Of a stretch of DNA of 64,000 bases, positions 52,472 through 60,249 are shown in pieces. The translations under genes were made by a program, and so were the position numbers. Position 1 is the first letter of the stretch. The number at the start of each line of letters is the position of its first letter. The notes beneath the pieces are model-generated. The model worked only from the letters and a program-made list of their open reading frames with translations, made no database searches and was not told where the DNA came from. This stretch comes from Photobacterium lutimaris (lineage in GTDB: Bacteria; Pseudomonadota; Gammaproteobacteria; Enterobacterales; Vibrionaceae): the NCBI RefSeq assembly GCF_003025555.1, contig NZ_PYMH01000001.1, positions 682,001-746,000 of the forward strand, written 5' to 3'.

Positions 52472-54091
52472 GTGAAGAAGTATGTTCTTTCCGCCGCTAT
52501 TAGCGCTGCACTTGCTTTTCCTTCGTTTTACCTGAGCGCAGCTGATGTTCCCACTGGTGTTGAACTCGCACAAGCCCAACAATTAGTCAGGGCTAACGGT
52601 GCCGAGCCCGATACTGTCGACCCTGGTTTTGTCAGCTCCGGTAGCCCCGGTGATGTGATCGTCAATGATCTTTTCGAAGGCTTGGTGATCGAGAACCTCA
52701 ATGGTGAAACGGTACCGGGTCAGGCGGAGTCTTGGTCTATCTCTGAAGACGGTAAAACGGTGACTTTTGTTTTACGTGATGGGCTTAAGTGGTCTGACGG
52801 TACACCTTTAATTGCCAATGACTTTGTCTATGCTTGGCAGCGTGCTGTCGATAGTGAAACGGGAAACAGTACAGGCTTTAATTTCCAAACCGCCAATGTC
52901 GTTAATGCCGATGAAATTGTCGCTGGAGACAAATTACCTTCTGAGTTAGGGGTGAAGGCGCAAGATGCGCGTACTTTAGTGGTATCGCTGACCCAGCCAA
53001 CACCATACTTTATCAGCATGATGAGTATTAAAACCTTTTTCCCAGTGCCGCAAGCAACGGTAGAAAAGCATGGTGATAGTTGGACCCGCGCCGAGCATTT
53101 TGTCTCCAATGGTGCTTACACGCTGAAACAGTGGGTACCGAATGAAAAGGTCGAAGTGGTTAGAAATCGCCAATATCGTGATGATGATAAAACGGTGATT
53201 GAAGGTGTTACCTATCTGGCTTTGTCATCACAAAATGCTGAGCTAACCCGCTACCAAGCCGGTGAGATCCACATGACCAACCGGGTCCAGCTTGAGTATT
53301 ACCAGAAACTGATGAAAGAGAGCCCTGAGCAAATTCAAGCCCTGCGTCTTCTTGGCTCCTATGTTTATGCATTTAATACTCGCGTTGAGCCTTTTGATAA
53401 TGCAGATGTACGCCGGGCATTGAGTATGGTCATTGATCGTGAACTGCTGGTGGAGAAGGTGACAGGCCAAGGCGAACCCGCAGCATACGCCGTCGTACCG
53501 GATATTATTGCGGGTTACGAAAGTGCTGTACCTTCGTTTAAAGCGGATGATAGCAAGGTGCGCCTGAATGCGGCCAAAGCTTTGCTAGCAGAGGCGGGTT
53601 TTAGCCAAAGTAAACCACTCACCATCAAGCTGACTTATAACACCAGTGAAAACCACAAGAAAATTGCATTGGCAATCGCATCGATGTGGAAGCCTCTGGG
53701 TGTAAAAGTGCAGCTTAACAATATGGAGTGGAATGCGTACCTGTCAGCTAAAACGACGGGTGATTTCACCTTGGCTCGTTCTTATGCTTTCGGCGATTTT
53801 GCGGAGCCATCAGCGGTGCTCGGTAGCTTCCAGTGTGGCCATGTGAGCAATGAAACCGGATTCTGTAACAGCCAATTTGATGACTTGCTGGCGAAGGCGG
53901 CAAGCGCCTCTGAGCAGTCAGATCGTTATCAGCTGTATCATCAGGCAGAAGTTATTCTAAATGATGCCGCACCGGTGATCCCGCTTTATCACTATAACCA
54001 TACGCGGTTGGTAAAAGCGGATTTGAAAGGCTTCCCTGTCAATAACCCTAAGGGTAACATTTACGCCAAGGATATGTATTTCGTTAAGTAA
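52472..54091 (+). CDS. Periplasmic oligopeptide-binding protein (OppA family)
   Basis: Substrate-binding protein of 539 residues for an ABC peptide importer. The signal peptide ends at YLSAAD (about residue 24). The family 5 solute-binding fold is clear from VRANGAEPDTVDPGF, LFEGLVIENLNGETVPGQAESW, SISEDGKTVTFVLRDGLKWSDGTPL and the C-terminal PVIPLYHYNHTRLVKADLKGFPVN. Start is GTG at 52472 with AAAGGAC upstream. The opp permease and ATPase genes are not adjacent, so it is an orphan binding protein in this window. It ends in a strong terminator. Confidence 0.93.
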   Translation: MKKYVLSAAISAALAFPSFYLSAADVPTGVELAQAQQLVRANGAEPDTVDPGFVSSGSPGDVIVNDLFEGLVIENLNGETVPGQAESWSISEDGKTVTFVLRDGLKWSDGTPLIANDFVYAWQRAVDSETGNSTGFNFQTANVVNADEIVAGDKLPSELGVKAQDARTLVVSLTQPTPYFISMMSIKTFFPVPQATVEKHGDSWTRAEHFVSNGAYTLKQWVPNEKVEVVRNRQYRDDDKTVIEGVTYLALSSQNAELTRYQAGEIHMTNRVQLEYYQKLMKESPEQIQALRLLGSYVYAFNTRVEPFDNADVRRALSMVIDRELLVEKVTGQGEPAAYAVVPDIIAGYESAVPSFKADDSKVRLNAAKALLAEAGFSQSKPLTIKLTYNTSENHKKIALAIASMWKPLGVKVQLNNMEWNAYLSAKTTGDFTLARSYAFGDFAEPSAVLGSFQCGHVSNETGFCNSQFDDLLAKAASASEQSDRYQLYHQAEVILNDAAPVIPLYHYNHTRLVKADLKGFPVNNPKGNIYAKDMYFVK

Positions 54092-54102
54092 TCCAAGGTT
54101 GA

Positions 54103-54128
54103 AAAAGCGCGGCATTGGCCGCGCTTTT
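54103..54128 (+). terminator. Rho-independent terminator of the OppA-like gene
   Basis: Eleven-base perfect stem AAAAGCGCGGC (54103-54113) and GCCGCGCTTTT (54118-54128) with a four-base loop. Symmetric, so it may also stop the convergent RodA gene. Confidence 0.92.
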
Positions 54129-54148
54129 ATATCTCATCAAGAGCACCT

Positions 54149-55231
54149 CTATTTGCTCTTGTAAGGCTTATACAGGCACAACGACATGATAATGCCAAAG
54201 CACACACCTTGGGTGATCATCGCGGTACCGCCATAGCTAAAGAAGGGCAGTGGACTGCCCATTACAGGTAGCACACCGCTTACCATGCCCATATTGATAA
54301 ATGCATACAGGAAGAAACTCAGTGACAACGCACCGCTTACTAGACGGTTGAATGTCGATTCACACTGACAAGCCAGCCAGATCACTCGACCGGTAATAAA
54401 CAGGTATAAACCCAGCAAGATTAGCGTGCCGATGAATCCCCATTCTTCCGCATAGGTAGAAAAGATAAAATCAGTATGGCTTTCAGGAATAAAGCCAAGA
54501 TGTCCTTGAGTGGCATTTGTCCACCCTTTGCCCCTGATACCACCAGAGCCAATCGCAATAAGGGACTGGATGATTTGATACCCGGCACCGAGTGGGTCCG
54601 ATTCAGGGTCAAGAAACTGGGTCACTCGTTTCTTCTGGTATGCTTCCATGACGAAAATCCACAGCAGAGGAACGGCTGTGGCGATACCCCCAAGAAATGA
54701 GCCGATGATCTTCCAACTCATTCCCGCAAAATACAATACGAATAGCGCGTAGATAATTGTGAAGATAGCGCCATCAAGATCAGGCTGAATAAAAATCAGT
54801 CCTGCTGGAACACCCGTGACAAGAAGACACAGGCCGATTTTCTTTAGATCAGGGCGGCCGGCGTCAACAACCAACAGCCAGGCTACCATCATTGGAATAG
54901 CGACTTTGACCAATTCTGAAGGCTGGAAACGGATAGGACCAATTGCTAACCAGCGCTGAGAGCCATTGGTACTGTCGCCCATCACAATAACACCAAGCAG
55001 TAAGACGACCGCCAAGCCGTAAAGGTATGGTGCTGAATGCTGGTATTTTATGGGTGGAATGGCGGACATGATCACCAAACAAGCTAATGCAATTAAGGCA
55101 CGGATAAGGTGTCGTTCGAGCATTGGTTCACTGAAGCCGCTAGCACTCCATACGGTGAGAGAGCCAAGTAGAATCAGCAAGGTAATGGCGATTAGCAGTG
55201 GATAATCAATTCTAGGTCTGTAGTTAAGCAT
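54149..55231 (-). CDS. RodA-like SEDS peptidoglycan polymerase (orphan)
   Basis: A polytopic inner-membrane protein of 360 residues from the ATG at 55231. It has the RodA pattern WSASGFSEPMLERH, GSQRWLAIGPIRFQPSELVKVAIPMMV, QPDLDGAIF, LDPESDPLGAGYQIIQSLIAIGSGGIRGKGW and the catalytic Asp region in ESHTDFIFSTYAEEWGF. In E. coli mrdB sits beside mrdA, but no PBP2 gene is adjacent here. Thus it may be a second or specialised copy. No good ribosome binding site is seen for 55231; a frame extension to 55258 exists. Confidence 0.85.
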   Translation of the reverse strand: MLNYRPRIDYPLLIAITLLILLGSLTVWSASGFSEPMLERHLIRALIALACLVIMSAIPPIKYQHSAPYLYGLAVVLLLGVIVMGDSTNGSQRWLAIGPIRFQPSELVKVAIPMMVAWLLVVDAGRPDLKKIGLCLLVTGVPAGLIFIQPDLDGAIFTIIYALFVLYFAGMSWKIIGSFLGGIATAVPLLWIFVMEAYQKKRVTQFLDPESDPLGAGYQIIQSLIAIGSGGIRGKGWTNATQGHLGFIPESHTDFIFSTYAEEWGFIGTLILLGLYLFITGRVIWLACQCESTFNRLVSGALSLSFFLYAFINMGMVSGVLPVMGSPLPFFSYGGTAMITQGVCFGIIMSLCLYKPYKSK

Positions 55232-55315
55232 ATTTTTATGATTCGCAAGCAATAACAATTAGCGCATTGCAAAAGCAGATGCGCGTAGCGGTTGCAGTGA
55301 ACCGCTGGTGAAATA

Positions 55316-55789
55316 TCAGGTGTCGTTAGGCTTGAATCGTTGATGCTCAACGATGGCTCGGTATTGTATATTTGCTTCTTTCCACCCCCCTAGGCGGTGG
55401 TCAACTTTCAACATCATATAGGCGGACAATGGCAAAGTGGTGGCCGTCATCGCAATCATGAACCATTGTCTGACGAGTTGACGACGATGCGAATGTTGAA
55501 CCGCATATTCGACAGGTTGCTCTCGTTGTTGAAGCTCTAACTGCCGCTGAGACGAAGGTGGTGAACTGAGCGTTATCCAGCCAATGGGCTCATGTTTATG
55601 GAGCGAGGAGAAATACCATTCCTCTTCATCATCCAACCTTTGATCTGATAATTCAATAATAAGCGCTAAGTGATAGCGACTGTGCTCAAAACCGGGCTGG
55701 AAAAGAAAGCTGATGTAGGTCGAGAGAGAGACAAGCGATAGCCCGAAGATCAGTGTAATGAACCTGGGTAGTGAAAGAGGTGTTTTCAT
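55316..55789 (-). CDS. Hypothetical two-helix membrane protein
   Basis: A 157-residue protein with hydrophobic segments at about 10-30 and 110-130 and a polar loop between them that is acidic then rich in Gln/Arg. No recognised family. It lies just upstream of the orphan RodA gene on the same strand, 84 bases away; a shared transcript is possible, with a small hairpin at 55287-55306 in between. A role linked to RodA is inferred from proximity only. Confidence 0.65.
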   Translation of the reverse strand: MKTPLSLPRFITLIFGLSLVSLSTYISFLFQPGFEHSRYHLALIIELSDQRLDDEEEWYFSSLHKHEPIGWITLSSPPSSQRQLELQQREQPVEYAVQHSHRRQLVRQWFMIAMTATTLPLSAYMMLKVDHRLGGWKEANIQYRAIVEHQRFKPNDT

Positions 55790-55960
55790 TGCCTGTGTCT
55801 AAGCCAAAGCGGTTGAGGGCTTTCTAATCTCCGAGTGAGAGTAAATTATAGTGTTAGTGAAAAAATGCAATGGTTTTTGATAGCGCAACGATTTAAACAC
55901 ATCTGGTTGCTGGATATTTATCCATTTTTCAAGCTCATTAGACGCATACGTTGTGACACT

Positions 55961-55971
55961 ACTTGGGTATA
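55961..55971. repeat. CCCAAGT repeat, reverse orientation
   Basis: ACTTGGGTATA at 55961-55971 is the reverse complement of the TATACCCAAGT core found elsewhere. It lies between the hypothetical membrane protein gene and slyB-like gene, 54 bases before the latter's ATG. Confidence 0.45.
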
Positions 55972-56024
55972 AAGTTGTTACCACTATACTTAAGTCAGGT
56001 TCCTACGTGACATAAGGTGTCAGT

Positions 56025-56498
56025 ATGAAGAAATTGTTATATCCGCTTGTATTGTTGGTTAGCTTATTGGGTTTGGGGTTGGTGGGGTGCTCAAGCAATC
56101 CGTATGGCGATTCCTATGGCGTAGCTGACACACGAACAATCCAGCAGGTTCGAACTGGCGTTATCGTAAGAACGGAGCCTGTGACGATTGAAGGCGAAGG
56201 TCAAGCAGTTGGGGCCATCGCAGGTGCGGCAGTGGGTGGTATTCTGGGGTCAAAAATAGGTGGCGGTTCCGGCTCTGACATTGCAGCCATTGGTGGTGGT
56301 GTGCTGGGTGGTTATGCCGGTAGTAAAGCTGCTGAAGGGGTGACAAAGCGAAATGGTGTGAACCTGACGATAAAAATGGATGATACCGGTGAGACTATCG
56401 CGATTGTTCAAGAAGCAAACCCGAATATGATGTTCACCGTTGGTCAGAGGGTGCGAGTCAATGTTGATGGCCGAACGGCACGAGTCGTTCCTGAATAA
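56025..56498 (+). CDS. slyB: SlyB-family outer-membrane lipoprotein (glycine zipper 2TM)
   Basis: Outer-membrane lipoprotein of 157 residues. Signal peptide ends with the lipobox LGLVGC (Cys22). After ADTRTIQQVRTGVIVRTEPVTIEGEG it has the glycine-zipper segment AVGAIAGAAVGGILGSKIGGGSG and a second glycine-rich helix, then the C-terminal DDTGETIAIVQEANPNMMFTVGQRVRVN. This is the SlyB/Pcp architecture. In enterics slyB is PhoP-controlled; no PhoP box was checked with certainty here. It is followed by a strong terminator. Confidence 0.9.
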   Translation: MKKLLYPLVLLVSLLGLGLVGCSSNPYGDSYGVADTRTIQQVRTGVIVRTEPVTIEGEGQAVGAIAGAAVGGILGSKIGGGSGSDIAAIGGGVLGGYAGSKAAEGVTKRNGVNLTIKMDDTGETIAIVQEANPNMMFTVGQRVRVNVDGRTARVVPE

Positions 56499-56509
56499 AC
56501 CCCTGAAAT

Positions 56510-56543
56510 AAGCCACTTAAGTGAATAGCTGCTTAAGTGGCTT
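56510..56543 (+). terminator. Rho-independent terminator of slyB
   Basis: Twelve-base perfect stem AAGCCACTTAAG (56510-56521) and CTTAAGTGGCTT (56532-56543), ten-base loop, then TACTATAA. Confidence 0.8.
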
Positions 56544-56587
56544 TACTATAAACTCATGTAATCAATTCATTGCAGGATGCAGGCTCA

Positions 56588-57250
56588 ATGACACAACATT
56601 TATCTTCCGTAATTGTCGAACCCAATGAAACACCCAATGCTTCCGTTATCTGGCTCCATGGCCTTGGTGCCAATGGACATGACTTTGAAGCGATCCTTCC
56701 CGAGTTAAACCTACCGCCGGAAGCCGCAATCCGTTTTATCTTTCCGCACTCCCCGTCTATTCCTGTCACGATTAATGGCGGCATGGTGATGCCTGCGTGG
56801 TACGACATCCTTGAGATGGGGGCTGGGCGTAAATTGAATACAGAACAACTGTTGGACTCTGCTCGTGCTGTATCCAAGCTGGTGGATCATGAAATCGCCA
56901 GTGGAATTAGCAGTGACAGGGTGATCTTGGCTGGTTTCTCCCAAGGTGGGGCAGTCGCCTATCAAGTTGCACTGACTTATCCCGAGCCGTTGGCTGGGCT
57001 ATTAGCGTTATCCACTTATTTTCCGACAGCGGATGATATTGAAATTAGCACCGCCAATAAGCAACTTGATATTGAGGTCATGCATGGCAGCTATGATCCC
57101 GTTGTCTTACCTACAATGGGTAAAGATGCCGTTGAGGCGTTGAAGCAGCAGGGCTTTACACCAAATTGGCGAGAATACCCGATGGAGCATCAGGTTTGTT
57201 ATCCACAAATCAATGATATATCCAAATGGCTTCAGGCAAAATTACTGTAA
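56588..57250 (+). CDS. Carboxylesterase / serine hydrolase (EstB-like)
   Basis: An alpha/beta hydrolase of 220 residues. It opens SVIWLHGLGANGHDFEAILPELNLPP, with the nucleophile elbow GFSQGGAVAYQVAL, the acid Asp in HGSYDPVVLPTMG, and the His in PMEHQVCYPQIND. This is the carboxylesterase/phospholipase (Abhydrolase_2) family, which hydrolyses short acyl esters. The ATG at 56588 has AGG 6 bases upstream and the domain starts there; a TTG at 56570 is an alternative. Confidence 0.87.
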   Translation: MTQHLSSVIVEPNETPNASVIWLHGLGANGHDFEAILPELNLPPEAAIRFIFPHSPSIPVTINGGMVMPAWYDILEMGAGRKLNTEQLLDSARAVSKLVDHEIASGISSDRVILAGFSQGGAVAYQVALTYPEPLAGLLALSTYFPTADDIEISTANKQLDIEVMHGSYDPVVLPTMGKDAVEALKQQGFTPNWREYPMEHQVCYPQINDISKWLQAKLL

Positions 57251-57274
57251 TAAAGGCTTTAAGTTGGGAAGGGA

Positions 57275-57298
57275 TACCCAAGTTACTTTACTTGGGCA
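57275..57298. repeat. CCCAAGT hairpin repeat
   Basis: TACCCAAGT then six bases then ACTTGGG: 7-base perfect arms (57277-57283 and 57290-57296). It lies between convergent genes, 24 bases after the esterase stop, and could also act as a terminator although no T run follows. Confidence 0.55.
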
Positions 57299-57333
57299 TC
57301 TAAATGAAGATGGGTGACGGCGGTCTGCGTGAG

Positions 57334-57960
57334 TTAGGCTGCGAGCTTTTTAAATAAAGCGGGGATTGCCGCTTTGCTGGTTTTGCTCAATTTACGCATC
57401 GTATCAAAAGAAACTGTTTGCAGGTTAGTTTGCGTTTTTACTTCACTCACCAAACGCTGCCAGAGTCTAGCCGTCATTTCGGCATCGGCTAGCGCTCGGT
57501 GAAAAGTACCATTGTTTTCAATGTTAAGCTCGTTAACTAAAGTCCCTAACTTATGGTTAGGGACATCCTGATAAAGACGTCGCGCCAATAACATTGAACA
57601 GACAAAGCTGCCGCTGTACTGGCGGTTTAGCATTTCAAGTTCGGCATCCAGAAAACGTTGGTCGAAAGACGCATTGTGGGCAATGAGGTTATAACCTTGA
57701 ATGAAGTCAGCAAATTCATCCATGACTGCATGGCAGCTTGGCGCTGACTCTAACATTTTGTTGGTGATGCCCGTGTAGCCTTCGATAAAGCTGCTGACAC
57801 GAAAGCCAGGGTTCATTAGTTGCTGGAACTGATCGATCACAATGCCATTTTGAATTTTTACTGCACCAATTTCGATAGCGCGGTCGCCCATATTTGGCGA
57901 AAGGCCTGTTGTCTCAAAGTCGAGTACGATAACAGTATCTGCTGAGTGTTGTGTATACAT
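57334..57960 (-). CDS. DEDDh 3'-5' exonuclease (DnaQ/PolC-like)
   Basis: Exonuclease of 208 residues. Motif I is [11 protein letters not shown] (Asp and Glu), motif II is [16 protein letters not shown] (Asp), and motif III is [17 protein letters not shown] (His and Asp). It resembles the stand-alone proofreading-type exonucleases (Pol III epsilon or ExoX-like, PolC exo). It acts on DNA or RNA 3' ends in the cytoplasm; no polymerase gene is adjacent. Its substrate is not defined. Confidence 0.88.
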   Translation of the reverse strand: MYTQHSADTVIVLDFETTGLSPNMGDRAIEIGAVKIQNGIVIDQFQQLMNPGFRVSSFIEGYTGITNKMLESAPSCHAVMDEFADFIQGYNLIAHNASFDQRFLDAELEMLNRQYSGSFVCSMLLARRLYQDVPNHKLGTLVNELNIENNGTFHRALADAEMTARLWQRLVSEVKTQTNLQTVSFDTMRKLSKTSKAAIPALFKKLAA

Positions 57961-58011
57961 TAGAAACCTAAGAAATTAGTGTGTGTTACGTGTACTGCTT
58001 TTACTTGGATA

Positions 58012-58434
58012 TCAGTATCCACGTTTCTTCCAAAAGTCAGCTTCGTCTTTGGCGTAAAGGTTAAACGTCTTCTCAGCCACAACCTTACTACCAAGTTCGA
58101 TTGTCATGCGCCATTTACCGATTTTATTTGCTATCGGTGCCCAAATGGTATCACCTAAGTAAAAATCCCAGTCATTTGTTCTGACATGTAATTCACCATC
58201 AAACGGCTCCAATTCCTCACCGTCCTCATCGGTAATACCCGGATGATAAATACAGTAGCGGATCTTCTCGCCACGGGCTTTCTTAATATTGACAGTGAAG
58301 CCGAATTCGATGTCAATGTCTGCAGGCACATCGGTGGTGAAGGTCTTGATTTTGGGCAGGTGCTTCGATTCCGCATCCCAGGTCGTATGGATACCATACG
58401 TCTCGATACTGACAACAGGTTTTGATTTGGCCAT
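58012..58434 (-). CDS. DUF3859 protein
   Basis: A cytoplasmic beta-rich protein of 140 residues. It has VVSIETYGIHTTWDAESKHLPKIKTFTTDVPADIDIEFGFTVNI and the IGKWRMTIELGSKVVAEKTFNLY strand, which fits DUF3859 as I recall it. Function unknown. It is separated from the exonuclease by 51 bases on the same strand. Confidence 0.72.
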   Translation of the reverse strand: MAKSKPVVSIETYGIHTTWDAESKHLPKIKTFTTDVPADIDIEFGFTVNIKKARGEKIRYCIYHPGITDEDGEELEPFDGELHVRTNDWDFYLGDTIWAPIANKIGKWRMTIELGSKVVAEKTFNLYAKDEADFWKKRGY

Positions 58435-58516
58435 GAGGTAAAGAACAGCGTTGCTAAAGGAAAATGCATTATAAGGCTTAGAGAGAGATGTTTCATTCCA
58501 AATTGTGTTAAGAAAA

Positions 58517-58541
58517 AAGAGGCTAGCTAAGCGAGCCTCTT
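58517..58541 (-). terminator. Rho-independent terminator of hsp20
   Basis: AAGAGGCT (58517-58524) pairs with AGCCTCTT (58534-58541). On the minus strand the stem is followed by a TTTTTTCTT tail, placing it after the hsp20 gene. Confidence 0.85.
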
Positions 58542-58564
58542 ACTTTGTCTCTCGAAGAGCGCTA

Positions 58565-58987
58565 TTAATTGATCTCAATATTGGTACTATCGGAAGATGT
58601 TCCTTCTAGTTTAGGAACTACAATTGTGAGGACGCCATCAGTAAAGTGTGCTTGTACGTCTTCTTGCTGGATATTGTGGCCCAGATAGAAGCTGCGCAGT
58701 AATCTTCCTTCATAGCGCTCCTTGCGAATGACTTTGCCATCTTTCTCTTCTTGGTCGTCTTTTTTGGTTACCGCTTCAATAGTCAGCGAGCCATTGGATA
58801 ACTGTACAGAGATATCACTTTTATTGACTCCCGGTAAGTCCGCAGTAATTTCAAAGTTCTTCTCTTGTTCTACGATGTTGATTCGCGGTGAGTAGACATC
58901 GGCATCGAGTCTATGCCTCAACGTAGGGAAGTTGTGATCAAACATATGTGAGAAGTCGAACCATGAATCTCGAGGTACCAAGCTCAT
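58565..58987 (-). CDS. Hsp20/alpha-crystallin small heat-shock protein
   Basis: ATP-independent chaperone of 140 residues. The N-terminal arm is SLVPRDSWFDFSHMFDHNFP, the alpha-crystallin domain runs from about 40 to 130 with NFEITADLPGVNKSDISVQLSNGSLTIEA, and the GVLTIVVPKLEG segment gives the conserved GVL motif. A short tail ends the protein, with an I-E-I-like motif at the end (NIEIN). It has its own terminator. Heat-shock sigma boxes were not evident. Confidence 0.9.
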   Translation of the reverse strand: MSLVPRDSWFDFSHMFDHNFPTLRHRLDADVYSPRINIVEQEKNFEITADLPGVNKSDISVQLSNGSLTIEAVTKKDDQEEKDGKVIRKERYEGRLLRSFYLGHNIQQEDVQAHFTDGVLTIVVPKLEGTSSDSTNIEIN

Positions 58988-59093
58988 AACTGCCTCCGAC
59001 TGATTGCCTAACTTTCGTTATTATTGTAGTCAAGTCGCTTGAGCTCGGCTAGATAAGTGAATTTGGCTTGATATGTATCAACTCATAAGAGGG

Positions 59094-59270
59094 CTAATCC
59101 CCTCCGTCACCATCCCCGTCATGGTTGCCTCCTGAGGGGGAATCATCCCCAGGGCTTCCTTTGGCATATCGGTCTAGTTCTTCAGATTCCTCATCAGGTA
59201 TCTGCTGATCAACGACATTATCCTGATTGGGGTGGGTGGGGTTAAAGATATTCTTGAGCCATTCAAACAT
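59094..59270 (-). CDS. Small acidic protein with Gly/Asp-rich tail, 58 residues
   Basis: Not recognised. An ATG at 59270 follows AAGG at 7 bases and opens a frame of 58 codons ending at TAG 59094-59096. The N-terminus is FEWLKNIFNP, the middle is acidic (IPDEESEELDR), and the C-terminus is Gly/Asp/Asn-rich (GDDSPSGGNHDGDGDGGD). No signal peptide is seen. It lies between the GyrI-like and hsp20 genes, alone. The composition suggests a disordered acidic protein, perhaps binding metal or a basic partner. Confidence 0.6.
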   Translation of the reverse strand: MFEWLKNIFNPTHPNQDNVVDQQIPDEESEELDRYAKGSPGDDSPSGGNHDGDGDGGD

Positions 59271-59347
59271 AGGCTAACCTTATTGAGAACCAGTGCGGTT
59301 TTAATGAAATTACATTATTAATACTAGTTCGTTGTGCAGGTAATGAG

Positions 59348-59797
59348 ATGAAAAGTGAACATATAGCCAAAACCCATTTAGCCTATCTCAGGGTCATTGG
59401 ACCTTATGGTGAAAACTATGAGCCTGCTGTTGATCGGCTATACCGCTGGGCTGGAGAGAACGACTTGCAAGGTGGGCAGTGCTTGTTTATCTATCATGAT
59501 GATCCTGAAAAAACTGAGTCGTCACAGTGTCGAACGGACATCTGTTTGACGGTGCCATCTGGCACGGTTGTAAGCGGTGATATCGCTATACAGGTTTTGC
59601 CTGCAGGTAAATACTGTACACGTCGAGAAATAGTCCGGCATCAATCAGAGTATCCAGATCACTGGCAATCCCTTAAAAATGAAGTAAAAAACGCCGGATT
59701 TGAGAGTGAAGAGCGGCCATGTTTCGAGCTGTATCATAGTTATGATATTGAAACACATGTTGCAGACGTCGGCTTTTACTTAGCAGTTAAAGGCTAA
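59348..59797 (+). CDS. GyrI-like / AraC effector-binding domain protein
   Basis: A stand-alone GyrI/SbmC-type domain of 149 residues. Segments such as HLAYLRVIGPYGENYEPAVDRLYRWAG, RTDICLTVPSG, IQVLPAGKYCTRREI and PCFELYHSYDIETHVADVGFYLAVK fit the AraC-E-bind fold. Members inhibit or protect DNA gyrase or bind small hydrophobic drugs. No DNA-binding domain is fused, so it may act as a free drug-binding or gyrase-modulating protein. Confidence 0.82.
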   Translation: MKSEHIAKTHLAYLRVIGPYGENYEPAVDRLYRWAGENDLQGGQCLFIYHDDPEKTESSQCRTDICLTVPSGTVVSGDIAIQVLPAGKYCTRREIVRHQSEYPDHWQSLKNEVKNAGFESEERPCFELYHSYDIETHVADVGFYLAVKG

Positions 59798-60249
59798 AGA
59801 TGCAGTCTTGATGTGGCGTTATTAATTCGTGTTACAAGGTGTGAGTTTTTGATTTGAATCAGTAAAGGCTGTATATGTTTATTGATAAGTGTAAATAAGT
59901 GCTTCATTTGATGGTTAAATATTTTCTATTATCGGTTAGACAGAAAAGACTTGAAGAAAAACCCGAGTTAAGGTTATTATTTACACATACAAAATCTCAT
60001 CCTGATTTTTACTGTTTTACTCAAAATCCAGCATTATCCCTCTCTTAATGTATTTCATAATGTAAATCGCTGAAATAAATACTTAATGTTAATTGCTATT
60101 ATAAATACATTCCTTATTTTTATTACAGTATCATACTTTTTTATACGTTAAATAAAACACCGCAATAAGTTTAATCAATATATTCATACTCAAGAATAAA
60201 ATATAAAAGACGTTTGTAGAATGAAGGTTACTCTTAATAAGGTGTCAAT
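59798..60249. other. AT-rich intergenic region upstream of the antiporter
   Basis: About 452 bases with no supported gene. It is very AT-rich, with several TATAAT-like elements, and should hold the promoter of the antiporter gene. No known operator or RNA structure was recognised; a short leader RNA is possible. Confidence 0.5.
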
